From the NCBI GenBank assembly GCA_021772075.1, contig JAETNQ010000014.1, positions 1 through 64,000 of the forward strand: a DNA stretch of 64,000 nt, in the 5' to 3' direction. This DNA comes from Lachnospiraceae bacterium. Its GTDB lineage: Bacteria > Bacillota > Clostridia > Lachnospirales > Lachnospiraceae. This document shows, piece by piece, positions 33,885-41,821 of the stretch. Below the pieces are notes generated by a model. That model made no database searches, was not told the origin of the DNA, and saw nothing but the letters and a program-made list of their open reading frames with translations. Position 1 is the stretch's first letter; every line of letters begins with the position of its first letter. A program made the translations under genes and the position numbers.

Positions 33885-35096
33885 CTATTTGTTGATAATC
33901 GCTATCTTCAAGCCTTCCATTTTCAGGTTCGTGATATGCGCCTCGTTAATCTGGTCCAGAGGGAACTCATGGGTAATCAGCTTATCGATCGGAAGCCCGA
34001 TTCCCTTAGCTCTCTTTAAGAAATCAAAGGTGGTCGCATAATCCCTCAAGGTATATACCCAGGATCCTACCGTAGTAATTTCTTTGGAGCAGATATCGAA
34101 ATGAGGATTGATCGTCGCATCTCCGCCGTTGATAAAGAATCCTAACTCACACAAACCGCCGCCGTTGCGGATAAATTTATAAATATTGGAATGCGCCGCC
34201 GGGGATCCCGTACACTGGAATGCAAAATCTGCCGGATATCCGCCGAATGCATTCTCCACTGCTTTCGCCAGCGCCTCGATTCCCTTATGATCCTTAAAGT
34301 TGACGGATTTCTCCGCGCCCATCTCTTTTGCAAAATCAAGGCGTTTCTGTTCCCCGTCCACCGCTACGATGTTCTCGATGCCCATCGTGCGCAGAACCGC
34401 GATACAGATCAGTCCGATCGGCCCGCATCCCTGTACGACTACCCTGCTGTTGAAACGGAGGATTCCTGTCGTTTTCGCCCGTTCTACCGCATGGATCAAT
34501 ACCGCGCAGGGCTCGATCAGGATTCTTGACTTCAGATCCAAGTCGCTGACATTGAAAACGGTGGAACCTTCCCTGATCAATATGTAGTCGGAAAACCATC
34601 CGTTCAAATGAATATCATCGTCGGGAAGAAGCCCGTATACATCCGCTCCCCCCACGTTCTGCTTATTCAGGTCGAACATGGTGATATCCGGGTTGTCCTT
34701 GAATATCATGCAGGTAACTACTTTGTCCCCAACCTTCAGGGGCTTCCCTGCACTGTCTTTTTTTACGTTTTTGCCCATTTTCACGATTTCGCCGGTTCCT
34801 TCATGGCCTAATGCCACCGGAATCAATCCGAAGGGATCCCTTTTGAACTCATGGGCATCGGTGCCGCAAATGCCGCAGCCTTCTACTTTTACGAGAATAT
34901 CCCCGTCCCCTACTTCCGGTATGGGGAATTCCTTTACTTCATATTTCTCTAATGCGGTCAGCATGGCAACTCTTGCCGTTTTCGGTATCTGTCCTGCCGG
35001 CGATGCCGCAGCCGGACTGTCCATGCTGCGTCCTGCCATACTTTCCAGCACCTGCTTTACCACCGCTTCCACATCGATCGTATTTATATTGCTCAT
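33885..35096 (-). CDS. Zinc alcohol dehydrogenase with encapsulation peptide
   Basis: A 403-residue MDR dehydrogenase targeted to the compartment. The start is ATG at 35096, with AAGGAGG upstream. Residues 5-20 (TIDVEAVVKQVLESM) are an amphipathic encapsulation helix, followed by an Ala/Pro/Ser linker to about residue 38. The catalytic domain has zinc ligands in GCGICGTDAHE and GHEGTGEI and the Rossmann motif VQGCGPIGLI. It likely reduces propionaldehyde to propanol and recycles NAD+; lactaldehyde reduction to propanediol is also possible. This Zn-type enzyme replaces the iron PduQ type, as in GRM5-like loci. Confidence 0.9.
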   Translation of the reverse strand: MSNINTIDVEAVVKQVLESMAGRSMDSPAAASPAGQIPKTARVAMLTALEKYEVKEFPIPEVGDGDILVKVEGCGICGTDAHEFKRDPFGLIPVALGHEGTGEIVKMGKNVKKDSAGKPLKVGDKVVTCMIFKDNPDITMFDLNKQNVGGADVYGLLPDDDIHLNGWFSDYILIREGSTVFNVSDLDLKSRILIEPCAVLIHAVERAKTTGILRFNSRVVVQGCGPIGLICIAVLRTMGIENIVAVDGEQKRLDFAKEMGAEKSVNFKDHKGIEALAKAVENAFGGYPADFAFQCTGSPAAHSNIYKFIRNGGGLCELGFFINGGDATINPHFDICSKEITTVGSWVYTLRDYATTFDFLKRAKGIGLPIDKLITHEFPLDQINEAHITNLKMEGLKIAIINK

Positions 35097-35125
35097 AGCC
35101 GCCTCCTTCTTTTTTATGCCTATTG

Positions 35126-36514
35126 CTACCTGATGCAAAGACTGTCCGACATCACGCAGCGTCTTCTCTTCGTAAAGGCGCTGGCGCTTGTCAGGCCTTC
35201 GCCCGTCCGGCTGGCGATCGTAAAAGTGCAGTAACCTTCTCCGCCAAAGCCCAATGCCGCATAGGAAGGCGCGTTCTTTACAAGGATCGCTGTGTCGATG
35301 GCTTTCGCATATTTCGTGATATTATCCACATTCTTTGAATGGATATGCGCCGAATGCCTGTTGCCGTGTTCCAGCCAAACCGCTTTTTCCACCGCATCAT
35401 CAAAGTCTTTCGCCCTTACCACGCCGAGAATCGGCATCATCAGTTCTTCCGAAATAAGAGGATGTTCTTTCTCTCCTTCAAACACGATGCAGCGGATATT
35501 ATCCGGCACTTCGATCCCTATCATGGAAAGCAATGCCTTTGCGCTTCTGCCCACGCATTTCCTGTTCAATCCCTTCGGCGTAAGGACTACGCCGGTCAGC
35601 TTATCCTGTTCTTCCTTGCTGATCCTATAGCAGCCCTGCTCGCTGATCATATAATGCATCAACTCGTCTGCCACGCTGTCCACCGCCACGATTTCTTTTT
35701 CGGCGATGCAGGGAAGATTGTTGTCAAAAGTACATCCGTTTACGATATCTTCCGCCGCTTTCCGTATATCCGCCGTTTCGTCCACCAGCGCCGGGGGATT
35801 GCCTGCCCCTGCCCCTATGCCTCTCTTGCCGGAGGAAAGAACCGCCGTTACTACTCCAGGGCCTCCTGTTGCCACAAGCAGGGAAATATCTTTATGCTTC
35901 ATCATAATGTTGCTTGTTTCCAATGTGGGTTTTTCCACCGTGCATGCGATCGCATCCGGCCCTCCCGCTTCCAGGGAAGCCTCGTTCAGCATATTTACCG
36001 CAAATATGGAGGTCTTGATCGCCGCCGGATGGGGATTGAATACTACTGTATTGCCTCCCGCCAGCATACCGATCGTATTGCAGATAATCGTCTCTGTAGG
36101 GTTCGTGCAGGGGGTAATCGCGCCGATCACGCCGAAAGGCCCCATTTCCACCAGAGTAAGCCCTCTGTCGCCGGACCACGCCGTCGTCGTAATGTCTTCC
36201 GTGCCCGGCGTCCTCTCCGCTACCAGATGGTGCTTTAATATTTTATGTCCCACGTTTCCCATGCCTGTCTCCTGTACGCCCATCCGCGCCAGGATTTCGG
36301 CATTTTCCTTCGTTTTTCTTCTTATAACCGTAATAATCTTTTCCCTTTGGTCCATGGACATCGTCCGCACTTTTTTCTGCGCCTGCTTTGCCGCCTCGAT
36401 CGCCGTATTCATATCGGCGAATACGCCTTTGCTTCCGCATACGTCGGCGTTGATCTGAAGCTTGGCAACCACTTCTTTTACTACATCCTGCACCAATTGT
36501 TCACTTACTGCCAC
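35126..36514 (-). CDS. pduP: CoA-acylating propionaldehyde dehydrogenase
   Basis: A 462-residue aldehyde dehydrogenase converting propionaldehyde, CoA and NAD+ to propionyl-CoA. The N-terminal 20 residues (SEQLVQDVVKEVVAKLQ) are an encapsulation helix. The catalytic Cys is in FDNNLPCIAEKE, near residue 268, and the nucleotide-binding stretch is TPCTNPTETIICN near 135. The C terminus is basic (FTKRRRCVMSDSLCIR). It sits between the GlcG/HbpS-like gene and the alcohol dehydrogenase gene. Confidence 0.93.
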   Translation of the reverse strand: MAVSEQLVQDVVKEVVAKLQINADVCGSKGVFADMNTAIEAAKQAQKKVRTMSMDQREKIITVIRRKTKENAEILARMGVQETGMGNVGHKILKHHLVAERTPGTEDITTTAWSGDRGLTLVEMGPFGVIGAITPCTNPTETIICNTIGMLAGGNTVVFNPHPAAIKTSIFAVNMLNEASLEAGGPDAIACTVEKPTLETSNIMMKHKDISLLVATGGPGVVTAVLSSGKRGIGAGAGNPPALVDETADIRKAAEDIVNGCTFDNNLPCIAEKEIVAVDSVADELMHYMISEQGCYRISKEEQDKLTGVVLTPKGLNRKCVGRSAKALLSMIGIEVPDNIRCIVFEGEKEHPLISEELMMPILGVVRAKDFDDAVEKAVWLEHGNRHSAHIHSKNVDNITKYAKAIDTAILVKNAPSYAALGFGGEGYCTFTIASRTGEGLTSASAFTKRRRCVMSDSLCIR

Positions 36515-36572
36515 CGCTTTATCATCCCTTCCTTTTATGACTTATATGGCTTGTTTCCATGACCGGATCCAT

Positions 36573-37040
36573 TTATTTGATTCGGCCGAACACTTCCCGT
36601 CCGTACGCGGCAAGAAAAGTATCCTGCTCCAGCGTTCCGCCGCTTACGCCTAATGCCCCTGCTATCCGTCCGTTCGCCTCCAGCACTTCCCCGCCGCCAA
36701 AAACTACGATTTTCCCTCCGTTAGTATACTGTATACCGTAAAGAGGCTGGCCCGACCCGCTGAGCCTGGAAAGTTCTGCTGTCGACATTTTCAATCCTGC
36801 AGACGTATACGCCTTGTTCAGAGCGATGTCAAAGCTGGCTATGTACGCGTCGTCCATACAATGGATGGCGACGGGCCTCGCGGCTTTATCGGCGACCGCA
36901 ATGATTACGGCGACGCCCATTTCTTCCGCTTTTCGCTCCACCTCGTCGATCAGCTTTTTTGCCGTTTCCAGCGTCATGACAGCCTTGCCCGCTTCCCTGA
37001 CCGCTTTCTCCACCGCCCGACAGATCAGTTCTTCATTCAT
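36573..37040 (-). CDS. GlcG/HbpS-like (PduO C-terminal type) protein
   Basis: A 155-residue protein of the heme-degrading/HbpS family, matching the C-terminal domain of PduO without the cobalamin adenosyltransferase part. Landmarks are VAVIIAVADKAARPVAIHCMDDAYIASFDIALNKAYTS (written as seen, residues 43-80) and the C-terminal GGTLEQDTFLAAYG. Its exact role in compartments is unknown; redox or cofactor handling has been proposed. The lack of an adenosyltransferase fits the B12-independent dehydratase in this locus. Confidence 0.82.
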   Translation of the reverse strand: MNEELICRAVEKAVREAGKAVMTLETAKKLIDEVERKAEEMGVAVIIAVADKAARPVAIHCMDDAYIASFDIALNKAYTSAGLKMSTAELSRLSGSGQPLYGIQYTNGGKIVVFGGGEVLEANGRIAGALGVSGGTLEQDTFLAAYGREVFGRIK

Positions 37041-37055
37041 GGCTTGTGTTCCTTT

Positions 37056-37862
37056 CTATAATCCTAACTGTTCCATCACTTTCTTCGTGATCGAAGCTAC
37101 CAGATCCGCATCCGCTTTGCTGTCGGAAGGCGCGCTTCCACAGGAACCGCTGCAGCTATGGCAGCTCGGTTTGCCGGCTTTCTTATTCGGACACAGATCC
37201 GCCGGATGCTTTCCGGTCATGCCGAACTGTCTTCTGATTTCATATAATCTCTCAACCTGGGCAGGAGATAATTCCTTCGGCCCGCCGAGAACCTTTGACT
37301 GATACAACAAACGCGCATAGAATTCTACAGATTCCATCTTATGGTATGCCGCCAAAAGGGAATCGGCATATGTCAGCGCGCCGTGGTTTTCCAAAAGCAC
37401 CGCGTCATAATACTGCAGATATTTGGAAACCGCATCGGGAATTTCGTTTGTAGAAGGTGTGCCGTATTCAGCGATCGGCACGCATCCCAAAGCGATAACC
37501 GCTTCCGGCATAATGGGCTGTGTCAGCGGAATCCCCGCGATCGCAAAGCTGGTAGCATACAACGGATGGGCATGCACCACCGACTGCACGTCCGGCCTCT
37601 CCTTATACACCCTCATATGCATCTTGATCTCGGAAGAGGGCTTAAAGCCTTTGTTCGCCTGGATTACTTTGCCTTCTGCATCCACTTTGCAGATATATTC
37701 AGGCGTCATGAATCCTTTGCTCACGCCGGTCGGCGTACAAAGAAATTCATTGTCATTCAGTTTCACGGAAAAGTTACCGTCATTGGCTGCAACCATGCCC
37801 CGGTTATAAACTCTTCTGCCAATTTCACACATTTCTTTTTTGATTTCATACTCATTCAGCAT
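37056..37862 (-). CDS. fucA: L-fuculose-phosphate aldolase with C-terminal Cys cluster and encapsulation helix
   Basis: A 268-residue class II aldolase splitting L-fuculose 1-phosphate (or rhamnulose 1-phosphate) into DHAP and lactaldehyde. The aldolase core spans 1-215: AANDGNFSVKLNDN, the zinc-binding HAHPLYATSF and LLENHGALTY, and catalytic Glu in PSSEIKMH. Beyond it lie a flexible Cys-rich linker (CHSCSGSC within about 232-245) and a final amphipathic helix (ADLVASITKKVMEQLGL) that should target it into the shell. It is the first gene of the enzyme/shell operon, with a strong promoter upstream. Confidence 0.9.
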   Translation of the reverse strand: MLNEYEIKKEMCEIGRRVYNRGMVAANDGNFSVKLNDNEFLCTPTGVSKGFMTPEYICKVDAEGKVIQANKGFKPSSEIKMHMRVYKERPDVQSVVHAHPLYATSFAIAGIPLTQPIMPEAVIALGCVPIAEYGTPSTNEIPDAVSKYLQYYDAVLLENHGALTYADSLLAAYHKMESVEFYARLLYQSKVLGGPKELSPAQVERLYEIRRQFGMTGKHPADLCPNKKAGKPSCHSCSGSCGSAPSDSKADADLVASITKKVMEQLGL

Positions 37863-37922
37863 AATTCCCTTATCCTCCTTAGATTTATATGCAGATATTG
37901 GTTTCTTGTTGTTTGTGCTTTT

Positions 37923-37951
37923 ATAATACCACCAAAAACAACATAAGTCAA
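37923..37951 (-). promoter_or_regulatory. Promoter of the aldolase-led BMC operon
   Basis: On the minus strand TTGACT (37951-37946) and TATTAT (37928-37923) are spaced 17 bp, about 60 bp before the aldolase start. It overlaps the operator-like inverted repeat at 37934-37960. Confidence 0.7.
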
Positions 37952-37960
37952 CTTGTTTTT
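37934..37960. promoter_or_regulatory. Operator-like inverted repeat
   Basis: AAAAACAA (37934-37941) and TTGTTTTT (37953-37960) are exact inverted copies 11 bp apart, covering the -35 and spacer of the aldolase promoter. The half-site TTGTTTTTATG recurs twice upstream of the glycyl radical enzyme gene. DeoR (28672-29448) is the obvious candidate binder. Confidence 0.5.
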
Positions 37961-38055
37961 ATGTGGAATTTTATTTTGTAACAAAGTTTTTATTGTATTG
38001 GGGAATTAATGGATGTACAATAAATTAAGAAAAATCATACACAGGGGGGTTGAAT

Positions 38056-40086
38056 ATGAATCAACAAAGGAAAGAAAGCAAATCAAAGAAAAAAATTACA
38101 GATGAAATCCTGCGCCAGATCGGCGGAAGCGTCATCTTTGTGCTGCTGCTCATAGCCGCAGTAGCCATCTGCATGGTAGGGTGGCTCAGCCTTGCCTCAA
38201 AAAAATCCGAACTGATACAAGAGTCCAATGCCGCTGCCAACCAACTGACCGGATTTTTGGAGCAATATACCAAAAGCGTGGAACAGCTGGCCGGCAATCC
38301 CGAGATACAGGACATGATGCTGGGGGCAAAGTCCTTCGATGATTTCTGGCAGTCTCCCGAAATGGATACGGTCATGGAAAACCTTGTAAACATTGCAAAG
38401 ACAGATACTGAAAACGTCATGGCCGTATGGGTTTCCGATCTGGACGCAAGCACGCTGGCGCAGTCCGATGGTTTTAAAAGCGGAGAAGACTGGGATATTA
38501 CCGGGCGGGGATGGTACGGATGCATCACGGAAAAGAAAACGCTCCTGACCGAACCATATATCGATTCTTCTACCGGAAAGATGATTTTAAGCGCGGCAGC
38601 CCCGGTATATGACAGCTCCACAGGCTCTATCCTCGGCGCGGTCGGCATGGATATCTCGCTGGACCATATGACAGAAGTCATGAAAAAATATAAGATCGGC
38701 CGCAACGGATATACCCTGTTATTATCGGAAAGCGGCATCTTCCTATATCATCCCCAAAGCGATATCATACAGAAAAACATCAAAGATGCAGGCGCATCCC
38801 AAAATATTGCCGACGCAATCGCGTCAAACAGCGATGAATTCTTAAAATATAAAATTGGCGGCTCTGCAAAATACGGATTTCTGCAGCATGCCGGCGACAC
38901 CGGATATGTTGTTCTGAGCAGCCTTCCGGTATCAGAGTATTACTCCACGCTGACAGCCATGATTATCGCATTGGTTGTTATTTTTGCAGCCGGTATTATA
39001 CTGATAGCGTTCAGCATTAAAAAAAGCGCCACAAATATAACCAAACCGATTTTAGCGCTGAACCATACCGCCCAGCAGCTTGCCGCCGGGGATTTGGATG
39101 TCGATCTCCAAATAACAAGCGAAAACGAGATCGGCGAATTGGGCGCATCGATACAAAAAACGGTCAACCGCTTAAAAGAATATATCGCATACATTGACGA
39201 AACGGCAGAAACACTGTCCAAAATTGCCGATGGAAAACTAAGCATCCGCCTGAAATATGAATATGCCGGGGAATTCCAGAAAATAAAAACCGCCCTGCTT
39301 AATATTTCCGATTCCATGAACCAGGTTATGGTAGGAATCCATGACAGTTCGGAAAAGGTTTCCGTCGGAGCCGCCGAGCTGGCCAGCGCCTCCCAGATTC
39401 TGGCTGAGGGCGCGGAAGAACAGGCTGCCGCCATCGAGCAGCTGACAGCGACAACCACCACCGTTGCGGAACAAGTAGATAACAGCCGGTCAGGAGCTGA
39501 AGTATCCGCCAAAGCAACCTCCCAGGCCGCCGCAATGATTGAACAGAACCAAGAACAAATGAAACAAATGATGGATGCCATGAGTGAAATACATGCCACT
39601 TCCCGGAAAGTCGTCGGAATCATCCAGACGATCGAAGATATCGCATCCCAGACCAATCTTTTGTCACTAAACGCTTCCATTGAAGCTGCACGCGCCGGAG
39701 AAGCCGGGAAAGGATTTGCCGTGGTTGCAGATGAAATAGGAAAACTCGCATTGGAAAGCTCCAAAGCGGCGAATACGACAAAAGAACTGATCGAAATCTC
39801 CATCAGGGAGATCAATAAAGGAACTACGATTGCCGCCGATACCATGGACTCCCTCAAAGAATCCGTAAATGCCATAAACCATGTGAATGAAATGATCCAA
39901 GACACGGCAGCAGATGCGGCTGTCCAGGCAGAAAACATGAAGCAGCTCCAGATCGGGATTGAAGAGATCGCCCACGGAATCCAGGATAATTCCGCCGCTT
40001 CCCAGGAAACTTCCGCCACTTCGGAAGAACTGGCTTCACAGGCTGAAATACTGAACCAAATGGTAAAGAAATTTGAACTTTGTTAG
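38056..40086 (+). CDS. Methyl-accepting chemotaxis protein within the BMC locus
   Basis: A 676-residue chemoreceptor with its start at ATG 38056, preceded by AGGGGGG. Transmembrane helix 1 is at about 22-44, an extracellular double-Cache sensor at about 45-290 (DWDITGRGWYGCITE and AVGMDISLDHM are Cache signatures), and transmembrane helix 2 at about 295-318. HAMP segments run to about 430, and the signalling domain follows, with the hairpin tip EAARAGEAGKGFAVVADEIGKLA near 555. It would steer motility towards or away from a small molecule. It is inserted in reverse between two BMC operons and ends 15 bp from the convergent eutP gene. Confidence 0.92.
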   Translation: MNQQRKESKSKKKITDEILRQIGGSVIFVLLLIAAVAICMVGWLSLASKKSELIQESNAAANQLTGFLEQYTKSVEQLAGNPEIQDMMLGAKSFDDFWQSPEMDTVMENLVNIAKTDTENVMAVWVSDLDASTLAQSDGFKSGEDWDITGRGWYGCITEKKTLLTEPYIDSSTGKMILSAAAPVYDSSTGSILGAVGMDISLDHMTEVMKKYKIGRNGYTLLLSESGIFLYHPQSDIIQKNIKDAGASQNIADAIASNSDEFLKYKIGGSAKYGFLQHAGDTGYVVLSSLPVSEYYSTLTAMIIALVVIFAAGIILIAFSIKKSATNITKPILALNHTAQQLAAGDLDVDLQITSENEIGELGASIQKTVNRLKEYIAYIDETAETLSKIADGKLSIRLKYEYAGEFQKIKTALLNISDSMNQVMVGIHDSSEKVSVGAAELASASQILAEGAEEQAAAIEQLTATTTTVAEQVDNSRSGAEVSAKATSQAAAMIEQNQEQMKQMMDAMSEIHATSRKVVGIIQTIEDIASQTNLLSLNASIEAARAGEAGKGFAVVADEIGKLALESSKAANTTKELIEISIREINKGTTIAADTMDSLKESVNAINHVNEMIQDTAADAAVQAENMKQLQIGIEEIAHGIQDNSAASQETSATSEELASQAEILNQMVKKFELC

Positions 40087-40101
40087 CGTGGAAAGAACTT
40101 C

Positions 40102-40551
40102 TCAATCCCAAGGCATCCGATCCCCTTCTTCCCTGAGATATTCCAGGATCTCAGGGATGCCTTCCTGCTTTTTGGAATCCACAAAAAATATTTTTTTACA
40201 TCCCGTTATCCTCAACCACCGTTCCGCTCTTTTGGGATCGGCGCCTTTTTCATTTATCTTCGTCACGATCCCCACCACTTCCCGGTTGACCATGCACGTA
40301 ATATTGGGCGGATACAGCGAATACTGCTCCGTCGCCGCCAAAAGCAGCCCGACAATATCCGCCTCATAAGCATAAAGCGCCAGCGCGTAGCCGAGCTGCT
40401 TCGTCTGTATATATTCCCCCGGAGTATCGATCACCACATCGAAATAATTAATATACTGGGTCTTGCGGTATTCGATGCGCTCCCCCTTCAATGCCTGTGT
40501 CAAAGTGGTTTTGCCGCTCTCGCTCCTGCCCATTAAAATGATTTTCTTCAT
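40102..40551 (-). CDS. eutP: EutP/PduV-type GTPase-like protein
   Basis: A 149-residue P-loop protein of the EutP/PduV family: Walker A GRSESGKTTL at residues 8-17, VIDTPGEY (switch II) and VTKINEKGAD (NKxD-like position with N-E). Members associate with ethanolamine/propanediol compartments; acetate kinase activity and roles in compartment positioning have been reported for relatives. It is the last gene of the glycyl-radical-enzyme operon, 46 bp after the PduU-like gene. Confidence 0.88.
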   Translation of the reverse strand: MKKIILMGRSESGKTTLTQALKGERIEYRKTQYINYFDVVIDTPGEYIQTKQLGYALALYAYEADIVGLLLAATEQYSLYPPNITCMVNREVVGIVTKINEKGADPKRAERWLRITGCKKIFFVDSKKQEGIPEILEYLREEGDRMPWD

Positions 40552-40596
40552 TTCTTCACGCCGTCCCTCCCCGTCCGCTTATCGCAAACTGCCGCA

Positions 40597-40995
40597 TCAG
40601 GTGCGGGTAAACGGGCATACGGCAAATCCCATTTTCTCTTTCGTGTATTCCAACACCGCTTTCAGGGAAGCCTCCGTCTCGGACACGGTTCCTGTAATAA
40701 TGAGCGTTCCGCTGAACCGATCCACAAAGCCGAGTTCGATACCCGCCGCTTTTACCGCGATATCGGCCGCAATCACAGCCGTCTCCGCCGGACTTATCGT
40801 CAATACCCCGATGGCCGACCTGGAATAATCCACGCTCGGATCCAAGCCCAGTTTTTCATATAAAATCTTATCCGGGTTGGCGATCAAATGGGCGATCGTA
40901 ATCTGTTTTCCCGGCACCAGCTCTTGGACGATTCTCGTCTTTCCTTCCGTTGATAAATTATCCGATACTCCGTTTAGATTGTCCTGCATTCCCAT
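40597..40995 (-). CDS. PduU/EutS-type circularly permuted BMC-H shell protein
   Basis: About 132 residues. RIVQELVPGKQITIAHLIANP, with GVLTISPAETAVIAADIA later, marks the circularly permuted BMC-H family, which forms hexamers closed by an N-terminal barrel. I use ATG 40995 because GGAGAGAG lies just upstream; an ATG four codons earlier (41007) has no ribosome site but cannot be excluded. It is separated from the other shell genes and sits with the dehydratase, directly after the activase gene. Confidence 0.85.
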   Translation of the reverse strand: MGMQDNLNGVSDNLSTEGKTRIVQELVPGKQITIAHLIANPDKILYEKLGLDPSVDYSRSAIGVLTISPAETAVIAADIAVKAAGIELGFVDRFSGTLIITGTVSETEASLKAVLEYTKEKMGFAVCPFTRT

Positions 40996-41010
40996 AGCTC
41001 TCTCCATTTC

Positions 41011-41805
41011 TTAGCCGCCGATCTGGCATACCAGGCCGGATTCGGATTCCGCCGCCCGCTTCAGCATCTCCATATGCTCCGCCTTAGGGGGGACGATATC
41101 CTTCATCAAATATTCCCTGCCAAGGCCGTCGTACTTATCCTGCCCTAATCTATGGTAAGGCAGAAGATGTATTTTTTCTACATTATGTAATTCTTTTGAA
41201 AAGCGGGCAATCGCCCGGATCTCCTCTTCGCTGTCATTAAAAGTAGGAATAACCGGTATCCGTATGCTCAGCCTCGTCTGCCCGGAACCCGCGATCTTTC
41301 TGGCGTTTTCCAGCATCAGTTCATTGCTTCTTCCTGTAAATTCCTTATGCTTTGCAGGATTCATATGCTTGATATCCAGCAGATAATGGTCCAGATAAGG
41401 CAGAATGCTTTCGATCACTTCATATTTCGCACAGCCCATGCTCTCCATAGCCGTGTTGATTCCGTCTTCCTTCGCCGCCCGCAGCAGATCCCTGGCGAAT
41501 TCCGGCTGGCAAAGGCTCTCGCCGCCGGACAACGTCAATCCGCCGCCGGAACGGTAATAATACGGCCGGTCCTGCTCCACCGTTTTCATTACCTCGTCCA
41601 CCGTCACATCCCGCCCGATGATCTTCTCTTCCCCGGCCACGACCATTGTCTGGATCGGATACTCCTGTGACTCGGGGTTGCAGCACCATCTGCACCGAAG
41701 CACGCAGCCTTTTAAAAATACGATGGTGCGGATGCCGTCCCCGTCATGGATAGAAAATTTCTGAATATCAAAAATACGTCCTTTCGTCTGCCTGTAAGCT
41801 TCCAT
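41011..41805 (-). CDS. Glycyl radical enzyme activating enzyme (radical SAM)
   Basis: A 264-residue radical SAM enzyme that abstracts H from the glycine of the adjacent dehydratase. The start is ATG at 41805 after AAAGGAAAGAGG. CVLRCRWCC gives the CxxxCxxC cluster site (Cys34, 38, 41), and LTLSGGESLCQ is the SAM-binding GGE motif. The stretch between the cluster site and GGE has no CxxCxxC pairs, so the ferredoxin-like insert found in many dehydratase activases is missing, giving a PFL-activase-like form. Gap to the dehydratase stop: 16 bp. Confidence 0.92.
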   Translation of the reverse strand: MEAYRQTKGRIFDIQKFSIHDGDGIRTIVFLKGCVLRCRWCCNPESQEYPIQTMVVAGEEKIIGRDVTVDEVMKTVEQDRPYYYRSGGGLTLSGGESLCQPEFARDLLRAAKEDGINTAMESMGCAKYEVIESILPYLDHYLLDIKHMNPAKHKEFTGRSNELMLENARKIAGSGQTRLSIRIPVIPTFNDSEEEIRAIARFSKELHNVEKIHLLPYHRLGQDKYDGLGREYLMKDIVPPKAEHMEMLKRAAESESGLVCQIGG

Positions 41806-41821
41806 CCTCTTTCCTTTCCGC

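Noticed and set aside
38061-40019. Long minus-strand open frames opposite the chemoreceptor gene (225 and 359 aa)
   Set aside because: They are antisense shadows rich in Ser/Cys/Ile from codon bias of the real gene, with no family resemblance or ribosome site.
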